A stretch of DNA of 64,000 bases, taken from positions 311,896-375,895 of the forward strand of contig NZ_LMJB01000001.1 of assembly GCF_001429765.1 (NCBI RefSeq), given 5' to 3'. A model generated the notes under the pieces. The model had not been told where the DNA came from. It did not search any database and worked only from the letters and a program-made list of their open reading frames with translations. The translations under genes were made by a program, and so were the position numbers. The stretch is from Flavobacterium sp. Root901. GTDB taxonomy: Bacteria; Bacteroidota; Bacteroidia; Flavobacteriales; Flavobacteriaceae. Below are positions 27,771 to 36,383 of this stretch, piece by piece. Each line of letters begins with the position of its first letter. The first letter of the stretch is position 1.

Positions 27771-28478
27771 TTATTTTATCCCGCCAAAAGCACCGAAACA
27801 CATATTTTTATGCAAAATTTCAACACTTTTAAAACCTGTTTTCTTCATTAAATCCAACTGGTAATTCATGGATCTGGGCGTATCTTCCTTTTCGATATAA
27901 TCAAACACATTTTGACGGTATTCAGGACCGCCAATTCCTTCTAAATATTCGCCATATCGCTGCCATGTATATTCATTTAACAATTCCGTATCTTGCGTAA
28001 TCAGGTCTGAAATCATCAAACAGCCTCCGGGTTTTAATAACCGGAATAATTTGGCAAAAGTTGTTTCCCAATCCTTATCATCTCGCAAATGATGCAAAAC
28101 TGCACCGGCCAAAATAATATCAAAAGTATTTTCCTTTAAATCCACTTCGCGAATATCTCCTTGTTTAATTACAACTTCTCCGCTTGTTACTGCCGAAACC
28201 CTTTCTAAAGCTTTCTCTAACATTGGCAGACTTAAATCAACCAGAGTACAGTTTAAATTTGGCAATTTAGACAACATCATTAAAGTATAATTTCCTGCAC
28301 CACAGCCAATATCCAAAACATTCTGAGCATTTGGAACAATTCTTTTAGAAGCTTCTGTAATTAATTCCAATGATATTTTGGCATCTATTGTAGATAATTG
28401 CCCGGTTTCTAAATTTGAAAATCGTTCGACATCGTTGTCAAATCTTTCCTGGATTTCTTGTGTAGTTGATTTTTTCAT
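27771..28478 (-). CDS. Class I SAM-dependent methyltransferase
   Basis: A 235-residue methyltransferase with motif I VLDIGCGAGNYTLMML, motif II CTLVDLSLPMLEKA and DIILAGAVLHHL for motif IV. The methyl acceptor is unknown; the family includes enzymes for small molecules. It has no operon partners. A pair of inverted arms lies directly upstream at 28495-28605. Confidence 0.8.
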   Translation of the reverse strand: MKKSTTQEIQERFDNDVERFSNLETGQLSTIDAKISLELITEASKRIVPNAQNVLDIGCGAGNYTLMMLSKLPNLNCTLVDLSLPMLEKALERVSAVTSGEVVIKQGDIREVDLKENTFDIILAGAVLHHLRDDKDWETTFAKLFRLLKPGGCLMISDLITQDTELLNEYTWQRYGEYLEGIGGPEYRQNVFDYIEKEDTPRSMNYQLDLMKKTGFKSVEILHKNMCFGAFGGIK

Positions 28479-28494
28479 AATTTTTTGTTTTTAG

Positions 28495-28605
28495 TCTCTC
28501 GCAGATTTGGCAGATAAAGAAGACTACAAGTTTTAATAAAAATCATTTTAATCTCTTTAATCTATGGCAAAAAAATATCTGCTCAATCTGCCAAATCTTC
28601 GAGAG
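28495..28605. repeat. Inverted repeat pair between methyltransferase and LysR genes
   Basis: CTCTCGCAGATTTGGCAGAT (about 28496-28515) pairs imperfectly with ATCTGCCAAATCTTCGAGAG (about 28586-28605), 70 bases apart. Confidence 0.6.
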
Positions 28606-28687
28606 AAATATTTTTTATCAAAACTATCTCTTTCATAAATACTTTAAAAATACTATTTTTATCATTTATCTATACTTTAAAAGTATC

Positions 28688-29563
28688 ATGGAATTACGTC
28701 ATTTAAAATATTTTCTGGCTGTAGCCGAAGAACTAAACTTTACCAAAGCCTCTGAAAAACTATTTATTTCGCAGCCGCCGTTAAGCCGCCAGATTATAGA
28801 ACTGGAAGAAGAACTTCATGCGAAACTTTTTATTCGGAACAATAAAAAAGTAGAACTTACCGAAGCGGGAAAATATTTTAAAAAAGAAGTGACAGCACTT
28901 TTTCAAAATCTGGAACATATTTCTGTGAAAACAAAAAAAATTGCAGAGAACATTTCCGGCGAGTTCAGAATTGCTTACATCAGTTCTATTTATCCTGCTG
29001 TTATTTCAGAATTAATAAAACATTTAAAAGAACAATTTCCGTATGTAAATTTCAAGCTTTTTGAAGTTCCTACAAGCAGACAGATTACGGCTTTGGAGTT
29101 GGGAAAAATCGAAATGGGAATTATTCGTTCTCCGGTAAAATCTCTAAAAATAAAATCGCATTTATGGTTTCAGGATGGATTTTCATTGGTTTACAATAAA
29201 AATACAGTTCAGATAAAATCTGAAAAAGAAATTATAAATCTCAAGGATGAAACATTTGTATTTTTCAATAAAGATTACGCACCGCATTATCATGAAGTTT
29301 TACTGGAACTTTGTGCTTTTTATGGCTTTACGCCGAAAATCATTCACGAAGCCAATAATATAAATTCGATTGTACAATTAGTAAAAAATGGATTAGGAAT
29401 ATCGATTGTTCCTTCCCATATTGTCAAAAACAATCAGGATCCGGAAATTGGTTTTATCGAACTGAAAAAAGTAAAACTTCAGACCGATGTTTCTATTATT
29501 ACCTCAAAAGACGATTATTCTGAAATTACTAAAACCGCAGTCGATTTTTTATTGCATAAGTAG
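28688..29563 (+). CDS. LysR-family transcriptional regulator
   Basis: A typical 291-residue LysR protein. The N-terminus MELRHLKYFLAVAEELNFTK and the winged helix KASEKLFISQPPLSRQIIEL bind DNA; the rest is a periplasmic-binding-like effector domain ending in a short helix. Near-identical ATACTTTAAAA/GTAT words upstream (28636-28686) could be its own operator. The target genes and effector are not evident; the methyltransferase is the nearest neighbour on the opposite strand. Confidence 0.88.
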   Translation: MELRHLKYFLAVAEELNFTKASEKLFISQPPLSRQIIELEEELHAKLFIRNNKKVELTEAGKYFKKEVTALFQNLEHISVKTKKIAENISGEFRIAYISSIYPAVISELIKHLKEQFPYVNFKLFEVPTSRQITALELGKIEMGIIRSPVKSLKIKSHLWFQDGFSLVYNKNTVQIKSEKEIINLKDETFVFFNKDYAPHYHEVLLELCAFYGFTPKIIHEANNINSIVQLVKNGLGISIVPSHIVKNNQDPEIGFIELKKVKLQTDVSIITSKDDYSEITKTAVDFLLHK

Positions 29564-29893
29564 TTCTCTCTAAAATTGCTTTATAATTTAATCTCGCAAA
29601 GTCTCAGAGACGCTAAGTTTTTTTTAATATAGCGATCATAAAGTCTGTCATCCTGAGCAAAGTCGAAGGGCACACATGCTAAATTAATACCGAATGATAT
29701 ATAGTACGTATCCTTCGACTTCACTCAGGGATGGCCAATTGAAAAAGACTTTACGTCTCTGCGACTTTACGAGATTTTTTAGAGACTTTAATACAAAAAA
29801 TTCGTTACAATTTAGTACAGAAATCCACATTATAAAAACAGAACTTTTAAATACCTTAGCAAATTAAAATTCTACACAATAAAAAATAATAAA
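29564..29893. repeat. Intergenic stretch with two nested inverted repeats
   Basis: Outer arms at 29594-29623 and 29750-29780 (core AGTCTCAGAGACG / CGTCTCTGCGACT) enclose arms 29646-29670 and 29711-29734, which contain CTGAGCAAAGTCGAAGG and its complement. This second pair belongs to a dispersed family (see findings). No gene is visible. Confidence 0.65.
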
Positions 29894-31177
29894 ATGGCTG
29901 AGCAATCTTCAATTCAGTGCCCAAACTGCGGAACTCCTATCGATGTCAATGATGTTTTAAAACATCAGCTTGAAGATAGTATCCGTAAAGAATTTCAACA
30001 AAAAGCTACAATCCAAAATAGAGAATTAGAACTTAAAAACGAGCAGTTAGAAAAAGCAAAAGCCGAATTTGAAGCTAAGAAAAAACAGGAAAACGAACTT
30101 TTTGCTGAACGTCTGGAACGTGAGAAAAAAACAGCCGAAAAAGAAATTTCTGAAAAATTAAAAGCCAAACTGGAAGAAGAAAATAAAGATCGCTTGCTTT
30201 TAATGGAAAAAGAGCTCTCTGAAAAATCTGAAAAAATCAGGGAATTGAATAAAATGGAAGGTGAAATCGCAAAACTTCAACGCGAAAAACTGGAAATGAA
30301 AGAAGCCATTCAGGCCGAAGCCGAAAAACAGCTGAATACACAATTGGCTTTGGAACGCGAAAAAATAAGAAAGCAGGAAGACGACAAAAACGAGTTAAAA
30401 TTTAAAGAACTTCAAAAGCAGTTAGAAGAACAGAAAAAATTAACGGAAGAGATGAAACGCAAGCAGGAACAAGGTTCTATGCAGCTGCAGGGCGAAGTAA
30501 TGGAATTAGCAATTGAAGAATGGCTGGCCAATAATTTTCCGCTTGACAGTATTGATGAAGTTAAAAAAGGGGCAAATGGCGCCGATTGCCTTCAAATCGT
30601 AAATACGCGCGAACATCAAAACTGCGGGTCAATTTATTATGAAAGTAAAAGAACAAAAGCTTTTCAGCCTTCGTGGATTGAAAAATTTAAAAACGATATT
30701 AGAACCAAACGAGCCAATATTGGCGTTTTAGTAACAGAGGTCATGCCTTCCGGAATGGAAAGAATGGGCATGCGCGACGGAATCTGGATTTGTACGTATG
30801 AAGAATTTAAAGGTTTAAGTGCCGTTTTGCGTCAGTCATTAATTCAGGTCAGCCAGGCTGTTCAGGCGCAGGAAAACAAAGGTGATAAAATGTCGATGCT
30901 CTACGATTTCCTAACCAGCAACGAATTCCGTCTGCAGATTGAAGGTATTGTAGAAGGTTTTACTCAAATGCAAAACGACTTAGATGCCGAAAAAAGAGCC
31001 ATGCAGCGAATCTGGAAACAAAGAGAAAAACAAATTGAAAAAGTCGTTCATAATACTTTAGGAATGTACGGTTCTATTCGCGGTATTGCCGGAAATGCGG
31101 TTCAAAGTGTGAGGGCTTTAGAATTGGATTTTATTGAAGATGAGGACAAGGACGAAACTAAAGAATTATTGGAGTAA
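29894..31177 (+). CDS. DUF2130 protein with zinc motif and long coiled coil
   Basis: The N-terminus has a likely zinc motif in CPNCGTPIDVND (two Cys visible). A long charged coiled coil of Glu, Lys and Gln spans about 40-200, then a globular part contains ANNFPLDSIDEVKKGANGAD, YYESKRTKAFQPSWIEKFKN and NIGVLVTEVMPSGME. The last part resembles restriction-type nuclease folds (the D and E-x-K arrangement), matching the DUF2130 family. Function is not established. It stands alone. Confidence 0.8.
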   Translation: MAEQSSIQCPNCGTPIDVNDVLKHQLEDSIRKEFQQKATIQNRELELKNEQLEKAKAEFEAKKKQENELFAERLEREKKTAEKEISEKLKAKLEEENKDRLLLMEKELSEKSEKIRELNKMEGEIAKLQREKLEMKEAIQAEAEKQLNTQLALEREKIRKQEDDKNELKFKELQKQLEEQKKLTEEMKRKQEQGSMQLQGEVMELAIEEWLANNFPLDSIDEVKKGANGADCLQIVNTREHQNCGSIYYESKRTKAFQPSWIEKFKNDIRTKRANIGVLVTEVMPSGMERMGMRDGIWICTYEEFKGLSAVLRQSLIQVSQAVQAQENKGDKMSMLYDFLTSNEFRLQIEGIVEGFTQMQNDLDAEKRAMQRIWKQREKQIEKVVHNTLGMYGSIRGIAGNAVQSVRALELDFIEDEDKDETKELLE

Positions 31178-31243
31178 TTAAGTTAGTATTGTCATTTTCC
31201 CTTTCGCAGAAATGACAATACTATCGCAGCCTGAAACAAAAAC

Positions 31244-32023
31244 TTAATCTACCTTCTTAAAAACCAAAAGTTTAGCAGAAGGATTAGACAATGTTAATCT
31301 GTTATTTTCAATAGAATAACTTGTAGTGCTTTGTAAAGCTTTTGTGAATTCCCCTTCTTTATTTCCGGGCGCACAAGCCATTAAAGTGGAAATTACTTTA
31401 GAAAACCGAAGTAAATCTTTTTCATAAAAAATGGAACCACTAATAGCATTACAACCTCCGTATCCCATAAATTTATTTTCACTGGAATTGATTTCTATTC
31501 GTGGTAATTCTCTTTGAAAATCAGTTACAAAAACTTTAAAACCATTCAGTTCTTCCAGAACCCAGATATCATGCAGACGGTAATCGGTATTGTATTTTCC
31601 ACAGCCGTCAATTTTTTTAGGCTCTAATTCCGAATTATTTTTAATCTCTATTGAAACTTTATAAGGAGATATAGCACCCGACATGGAGTTTTGACAATCA
31701 ACCTGTTGAATAGTTATTGTGGCTGATGAAGTTTCATTGGTTACTTTATACATTTTGACATTAGCATCCATAGCTTTTACTGCATCAACAGACGGAAAAA
31801 TAAGTTTTTCTTTTCCCGGAATCAGAGAAGTAAAAATGATGTTATCATTTCCCATTTTTAAACCCCAAAATGGTTCATTTCCGGTTGCTGTAAAGTAATA
31901 TTTCATCTCATCTTCCTGAGCGCCGTATTCTGATATTGCTTTTGTATCTGAAGTTTTGTCTGCGGTAGACTTACAGCCTAATATTACAGAAAGTAAAAAC
32001 AAAAGTGCAAGTATATTTTTCAT
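31244..32023 (-). CDS. META-domain lipoprotein
   Basis: The signal ends in a lipobox, LLSVILGCKS. Residues 45-155 resemble a COG3650-like domain (FTATGNEPFWGLKMGND). Residues 160-258 form a META domain like HslJ: WVLEELNGFKVFVTDFQ, GYGGCNAISGSIFYEKDL, STLMACAPGNKEGEF. META-domain proteins sit in the envelope and have roles in stress and drug tolerance. It is independent of its neighbours. Confidence 0.8.
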   Translation of the reverse strand: MKNILALLFLLSVILGCKSTADKTSDTKAISEYGAQEDEMKYYFTATGNEPFWGLKMGNDNIIFTSLIPGKEKLIFPSVDAVKAMDANVKMYKVTNETSSATITIQQVDCQNSMSGAISPYKVSIEIKNNSELEPKKIDGCGKYNTDYRLHDIWVLEELNGFKVFVTDFQRELPRIEINSSENKFMGYGGCNAISGSIFYEKDLLRFSKVISTLMACAPGNKEGEFTKALQSTTSYSIENNRLTLSNPSAKLLVFKKVD

Positions 32024-32164
32024 AACGTTTTATTTGAAATACTATATTTTAATAAAAATACATGTAAAATTCTTATGAATTTACGACATTTTTCTGAAAA
32101 ACTTATTTAGAATCTTTTCAAATTTAAAATAATTATTTGCCTCACAATTGACACAAAACCGCAA

Positions 32165-32236
32165 TACGTAAAAGATTACGAACAAATACGTAGCTAATTC
32201 AAAACATAATTATATTAAAAACAATAAAAATACGTA
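32165..32236 (+). promoter_or_regulatory. Three phased TACGTA hexamers upstream of nirB
   Basis: TACGTA occurs at 32165-32170, 32187-32192 and 32231-32236; the spacings are 22 and 44 bases, that is, two and four helical turns. The word also occurs twice, 33 bases apart, before the response regulator (38671 and 38704). It is a candidate binding word for the NarL-like regulator. Confidence 0.4.
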
Positions 32237-32241
32237 CTTAA

Positions 32242-32264
32242 ATAAGTATAAATACTTATATTTG
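32242..32264 (+). promoter_or_regulatory. nirB operator palindrome with overlapping -7 element
   Basis: A perfect 18-base palindrome, TAAGT-N6-ACTTA within ATAAGTATAAATACTTAT, overlaps the -7 element TATATTTG (32257-32264). No TTG -33 element is found, consistent with an activator-dependent promoter. The nirB start is at 32291. Confidence 0.7.
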
Positions 32265-32290
32265 TGAAATAATACTTAATTCAAGAAATC

Positions 32291-34804
32291 ATGATTAAAG
32301 TTATAGTAGTTGGAAACGGAATGGTGGGTTATAAGTTTTGCGAAAAGTTCATTGCAAAATCCGGACATGAAAAGTATCAGATTACCGTTTTTGGTGAAGA
32401 ACCAAGACGTGCGTATGACCGGGTTCACTTAAGTGAATACTTTGGAGGTAAAACTGCTGAAGATCTTTCCTTATCAACCAAAGACTGGTATTCAGAAAAT
32501 AATATCATACTCAATACATCTGAATTAATTACAGATATTAATCGTGAAGAAAAAACGATCCATACTCATTTAGAAAAAACACATACTTACGACTACTTAG
32601 TTTTAGCAACAGGTTCTTCGGCATTTGTACCTCAAATTGACGGAATAGAAAAAGAAGGTGTATTTGTGTATCGAACTATCGAAGATCTGAATGCAATTAT
32701 GGCATATGCAAAAAAAATAAAACAAAAAGGAGCTACAGAAGCGGCTGTTCTTGGCGGCGGACTTTTAGGTCTGGAAGCGGCAAAAGCAGTCAGGGATTTA
32801 GGATTGAATCCGCATGTAGTAGAATTTGCGCCGCGATTAATGCCGAGACAATTAGACCAAGGCGCAAGTGATATGCTTCAGTCTAAAATTGAAGAATTAA
32901 ATATTGGCATTCACCTTAACAAAGCGACTCAGTACATTGACGGAAAGGAATGCATAACAGGAATGATGTTTGCCAATGACGAATTGTTAAAAGTAGACAT
33001 GTTGGTTATATCTGCCGGAATTAAACCCCGCGACGAACTGGCCAGAGTTTCAGGGCTTGAAGTTGGTTTGCGAGGCGGAATTGTGGTTAACAATCAAATG
33101 CAGACATCAGATCCTTCTATTTATGCCATTGGCGAAGCGGCACTTTACAACCAAAACATTTACGGACTTGTTGCCCCGGGTTACGAAATGGCCGATGTTG
33201 CTGCTGAGCAAATCTTAAATGGTTCTAAAACTATGAGAGAAACCATCGATATGTCTACACAATTAAAATTAATTGGTGTTGAAGTGGCAAGTTTTGGTGA
33301 TCCTTTTATAGAAAATGAAAATGTTACGGCTATTATTTATGAAAATAAATTAAGCGGTATTTATAAAAGAATCAATGTTACCAAAGACTCTAAAACCCTT
33401 TTGGGCGGAATTTTAGTGGGCGATTCAAGTGATTACGGAGCGCTTTTTCAGATTTACAGCAATGCAATGGCGCTGCCTAAAAATCCTGAAGATTTGATTT
33501 TAGGTTCACGCGACGGCTCTGAAAGCTCTTCTTTAGGAAGCGTAATGGATTTACCGGATGCAGCTGTAATCTGCTCCTGCGAAAATGTTACAAAAGGCGC
33601 AATCTGCTGTTCACTTTTAGACGAAACTTGTTCCAGTTTTTCTGATGTTGTCAAACATACCAAAGCTGCCTCTGGCTGCGGCGGCTGTAAACCAATGGTT
33701 TCAGATTTAGTTAAAGCAACGCAAAAATCTTTGGGAAAAGAAGTAAAAGAAGTTATCTGCGAGCATTTTAGCTACACGCGTCAGGAATTATTCGACTTGG
33801 TAAAAATCAATAAATATGAGAATTTTTATGACGTTCTGGATCATCACGGAAAAGGCGACGGCTGCGAAGTCTGCAAACCAGTTGTGGCTTCTATTTTCTC
33901 GAGTATTTATAATGACACCGCAAATAAACATGTAACAACACAAGATACAAATGACAGATTTTTGGCTAATATTCAGCGAAACGGAACATATTCTGTTGTT
34001 CCGAGGGTTGCCGGAGGTGAAATTACTGCCGAAAAACTAATTGTAATTGGCGAAGTGGCCAAACAATTCGATTTGTATACTAAAATTACCGGAGCACAAA
34101 GAGTTGATTTATTTGGAGCACACTTAAGCGACTTACCAAAAATCTGGAAAATACTAATCGATAATGGTTTTGAAAGTGGTCATGCTTATGGAAAATCGCT
34201 TCGTGCCGTAAAAAGCTGCGTTGGAAATGCATGGTGCCGCTACGGAATGGATGACAGCGCCGGATTTGCGATTGAACTCGAAAACCGTTACAAAGGAATT
34301 CGTTCCCCGCATAAATTAAAAGGTGGTGTTTCGGCCTGTATTCGCGAATGTGCCGAAGCCCGTGGAAAAGATTTTGGACTCATTGCTGTTGAAGGCGGCT
34401 GGAATTTATATATCTGCGGAAATGGCGGCGCGAACCCAAAACATGCCGTTTTATTAGCTGAGAAAATAGATAAGGAAACCGTAATTAAATACATGGATCG
34501 TTTTTTAATGTATTACATCCGCACGGCTGGTCCGCTGATTCGTACTTCAACCTGGTTAGAAAAGCTAGACGGCGGTTTAGAATATCTAAAAGAAGTAATT
34601 ATTGAAGACCGTTTAGGAATCTGCGAAACACTGGAAGCTGAAATGCAGACTCTTGTAAATACTTTCGAATGCGAATGGAAACAAGTACTTGAAAAACCAA
34701 GATTATTAAAACGTTTTAATCATTTTATAAACTCAGATGAAAAAGATGACAATATTGCTTTTGTACCCTTGAGAGAGCAAAAAGCTCCAAAAGCCTGGTC
34801 ATAA
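32291..34804 (+). CDS. nirB: Nitrite reductase (NAD(P)H) large subunit
   Basis: The 837 residues follow the NirB layout. Residues 1-400 are an FAD/NAD(P) reductase, starting IKVIVVGNGMVGYKF. Two BFD-like iron-sulfur domains follow near 426-475 (VICSCENVTKGAICC, then GCGGCKP) and 487-530. The sulfite/nitrite reductase core has Cys-x5-Cys in KSCVGNAWCRYG (about 640) and Cys-x3-Cys in SACIRECAEA (about 682), the ligands of siroheme and a [4Fe-4S] cluster. It reduces nitrite to ammonium in the cytosol with six electrons. nirD follows 280 bases later. Confidence 0.95.
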   Translation: MIKVIVVGNGMVGYKFCEKFIAKSGHEKYQITVFGEEPRRAYDRVHLSEYFGGKTAEDLSLSTKDWYSENNIILNTSELITDINREEKTIHTHLEKTHTYDYLVLATGSSAFVPQIDGIEKEGVFVYRTIEDLNAIMAYAKKIKQKGATEAAVLGGGLLGLEAAKAVRDLGLNPHVVEFAPRLMPRQLDQGASDMLQSKIEELNIGIHLNKATQYIDGKECITGMMFANDELLKVDMLVISAGIKPRDELARVSGLEVGLRGGIVVNNQMQTSDPSIYAIGEAALYNQNIYGLVAPGYEMADVAAEQILNGSKTMRETIDMSTQLKLIGVEVASFGDPFIENENVTAIIYENKLSGIYKRINVTKDSKTLLGGILVGDSSDYGALFQIYSNAMALPKNPEDLILGSRDGSESSSLGSVMDLPDAAVICSCENVTKGAICCSLLDETCSSFSDVVKHTKAASGCGGCKPMVSDLVKATQKSLGKEVKEVICEHFSYTRQELFDLVKINKYENFYDVLDHHGKGDGCEVCKPVVASIFSSIYNDTANKHVTTQDTNDRFLANIQRNGTYSVVPRVAGGEITAEKLIVIGEVAKQFDLYTKITGAQRVDLFGAHLSDLPKIWKILIDNGFESGHAYGKSLRAVKSCVGNAWCRYGMDDSAGFAIELENRYKGIRSPHKLKGGVSACIRECAEARGKDFGLIAVEGGWNLYICGNGGANPKHAVLLAEKIDKETVIKYMDRFLMYYIRTAGPLIRTSTWLEKLDGGLEYLKEVIIEDRLGICETLEAEMQTLVNTFECEWKQVLEKPRLLKRFNHFINSDEKDDNIAFVPLREQKAPKAWS

Positions 34805-35084
34805 TTTAATTTTTAAACATATAGAATCATAGAATTGCTAAACTCAAAAAGACGTTTCACTTTCATTAACATACGTAGACAGCTATGTGTCAAAAACTAG
34901 TTCTTTTAATTCTATTTCACAAAAAACAAAAAACCTATGTCTCTATGTGCTTAAAAGAACAGCTCCAAAAAAAGAAAAAATAAATTAAATGTTTGCTGGC
35001 CTTCTTACCTTCTTTTTACTGCGCCATCAACTCTCTTAATTGTAAAAAGAGGGATAAGAAACAGCAATTAAAACAAAAAATATC
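34805..35084. repeat. Repeat element between nirB and nirD
   Basis: Arms at 34813-34832 (AACATATAGAATCATAG) and 34934-34953 (CTATGTCTCTATGTGC) pair imperfectly. The same words frame the element at 26441-26655. It is inserted inside the nirBD operon, and I see no separate nirD promoter. Confidence 0.6.
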
Positions 35085-35462
35085 ATGGAAGAAATCTTAA
35101 ATCAATACGAAACGGTTCATGCGGACAATGCGACAATTTGGTTCAAAGCTGGTAAAGTAGAAGATTTTCCAACCAACCGCGGCGGGTGTATCAAATATAA
35201 AAACAAACAAATTGCTATTTTCAATTTTACACGCCGCAACGAGTGGTATGCGTGCCAAAATGCTTGTCCGCACAAAATGGAAATGGTCCTTTCAAGAGGC
35301 ATTACAGGATCTGCAGATGATATTCCGAAAATTGCCTGCCCGATGCACAAAAAAACTTTTTCACTTGTTAACGGTTCCAACCTTAACGGAGATGATTTTA
35401 AAATAGCAACGTATCCAATTAAAGTTGTAGAAGATGAAGTTTTTGTTGGCTTTGTTGATTAG
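35085..35462 (+). CDS. nirD: Nitrite reductase small subunit with intact Rieske motif
   Basis: A 125-residue Rieske-fold protein. Unlike many NirD proteins, which have lost the cluster, it keeps Cys61-Pro-His63 in NACPHKME and Cys85-Pro-Met-His88 in ACPMHKKTF. It could therefore bind a [2Fe-2S] cluster and pass electrons to NirB. It lies after nirB and belongs to the same assimilation island. Confidence 0.88.
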   Translation: MEEILNQYETVHADNATIWFKAGKVEDFPTNRGGCIKYKNKQIAIFNFTRRNEWYACQNACPHKMEMVLSRGITGSADDIPKIACPMHKKTFSLVNGSNLNGDDFKIATYPIKVVEDEVFVGFVD

Positions 35463-35789
35463 TTTATACACAATTTTGTCATTGCGAGGAAGGAAGCAAT
35501 CTCACTAACAATAATACTAATCTTGTCATTTCGACGAAGGAGAAATCTTCGCAAGAAACTCTACAATCTAGATCCAAAACTTTGTCAAAGTTTGAAACTT
35601 TGACAAAGCTTAAGCACAACCCAACTTTACGGAGCTGCTTACGGAGATTTCTCCTTCGTCGAAATGACAAAACTGGCGTAAAAATTAAAAACTTCAACAA
35701 ACGCGGCAAATTAAATTAGTGTAATTCGTGAAATTCGTGGCAAAAAAAACTTAATTCCGTATCTTTGAAATCTATTACTAAACCAAAAA
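35463..35789. repeat. Nested inverted repeats after nirD
   Basis: Outer arms at 35523-35548 and 35645-35670 are complementary (cores TTTCGACGAAGGAGAAATC). Inner ACTTTGTCAAAGT-like arms lie at 35576-35609. A TTCGTGAAATTCGTGG word at about 35728-35742 echoes the hairpin at 27700-27757. No gene is visible. Confidence 0.65.
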
Positions 35790-36374
35790 ATGACAACACC
35801 TTTTCAAAAAGCAAGCGAATGGATTGATGCCGAAAATGCTCAGGATCCAAACATTGAAACCGACCAAAACAAAGAATTTCCCAAAGAATTATTGTACTCA
35901 AACAGAATGTACGAAAGACTGATGCAGTTTGAACCCAATGCTTCAGAAGAAATTCAGATCGCTTCAAAAGCACAACACATCTGCCGATGGAAAGTGGCCC
36001 GTGAATCCTACCCTATGGATCGCGTTGGTTATTTGAAATGGAGAGAAGAATTAAAAAAATTCCACGCGAAAACTACGGCCGAAATTCTGGCAAAAGCAGG
36101 TTATAACCAAGATTTTATCGATCGTGTTTCTTTTTTAATTGAAAAAAAATTACTTAAAAAAGACCACGAAACACAGTTGTTAGAAGATGTAATCTGCCTG
36201 GTATTTTTAGAATATTATTTAGAACCTTTCGTTCATAAACATGATGATGAAAAGTTAAAAAACATCATTAAAAAAACCTGGGATAAAATGTCTGAAAAAG
36301 GGCATCAGGAAGCCTTAAAAATTAATTATTCTGAGGAAAATTTAAATTTAATAAAAGCTTCTTTAGGATTGTAA
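35790..36374 (+). CDS. DUF4202 protein of the nitrate island
   Basis: A 194-residue helical protein with HICRWKVARESYPMDRVGYL and LEDVICLVFLEYYLEPF, matching DUF4202. The His-rich helices suggest a metal or cofactor site. Members are often found next to nitrate/nitrite genes, and this one is between nirD and the kinase, with 9 bases to the kinase start. The function is not established. Confidence 0.75.
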   Translation: MTTPFQKASEWIDAENAQDPNIETDQNKEFPKELLYSNRMYERLMQFEPNASEEIQIASKAQHICRWKVARESYPMDRVGYLKWREELKKFHAKTTAEILAKAGYNQDFIDRVSFLIEKKLLKKDHETQLLEDVICLVFLEYYLEPFVHKHDDEKLKNIIKKTWDKMSEKGHQEALKINYSEENLNLIKASLGL

Positions 36375-36383
36375 ACTGATTAT

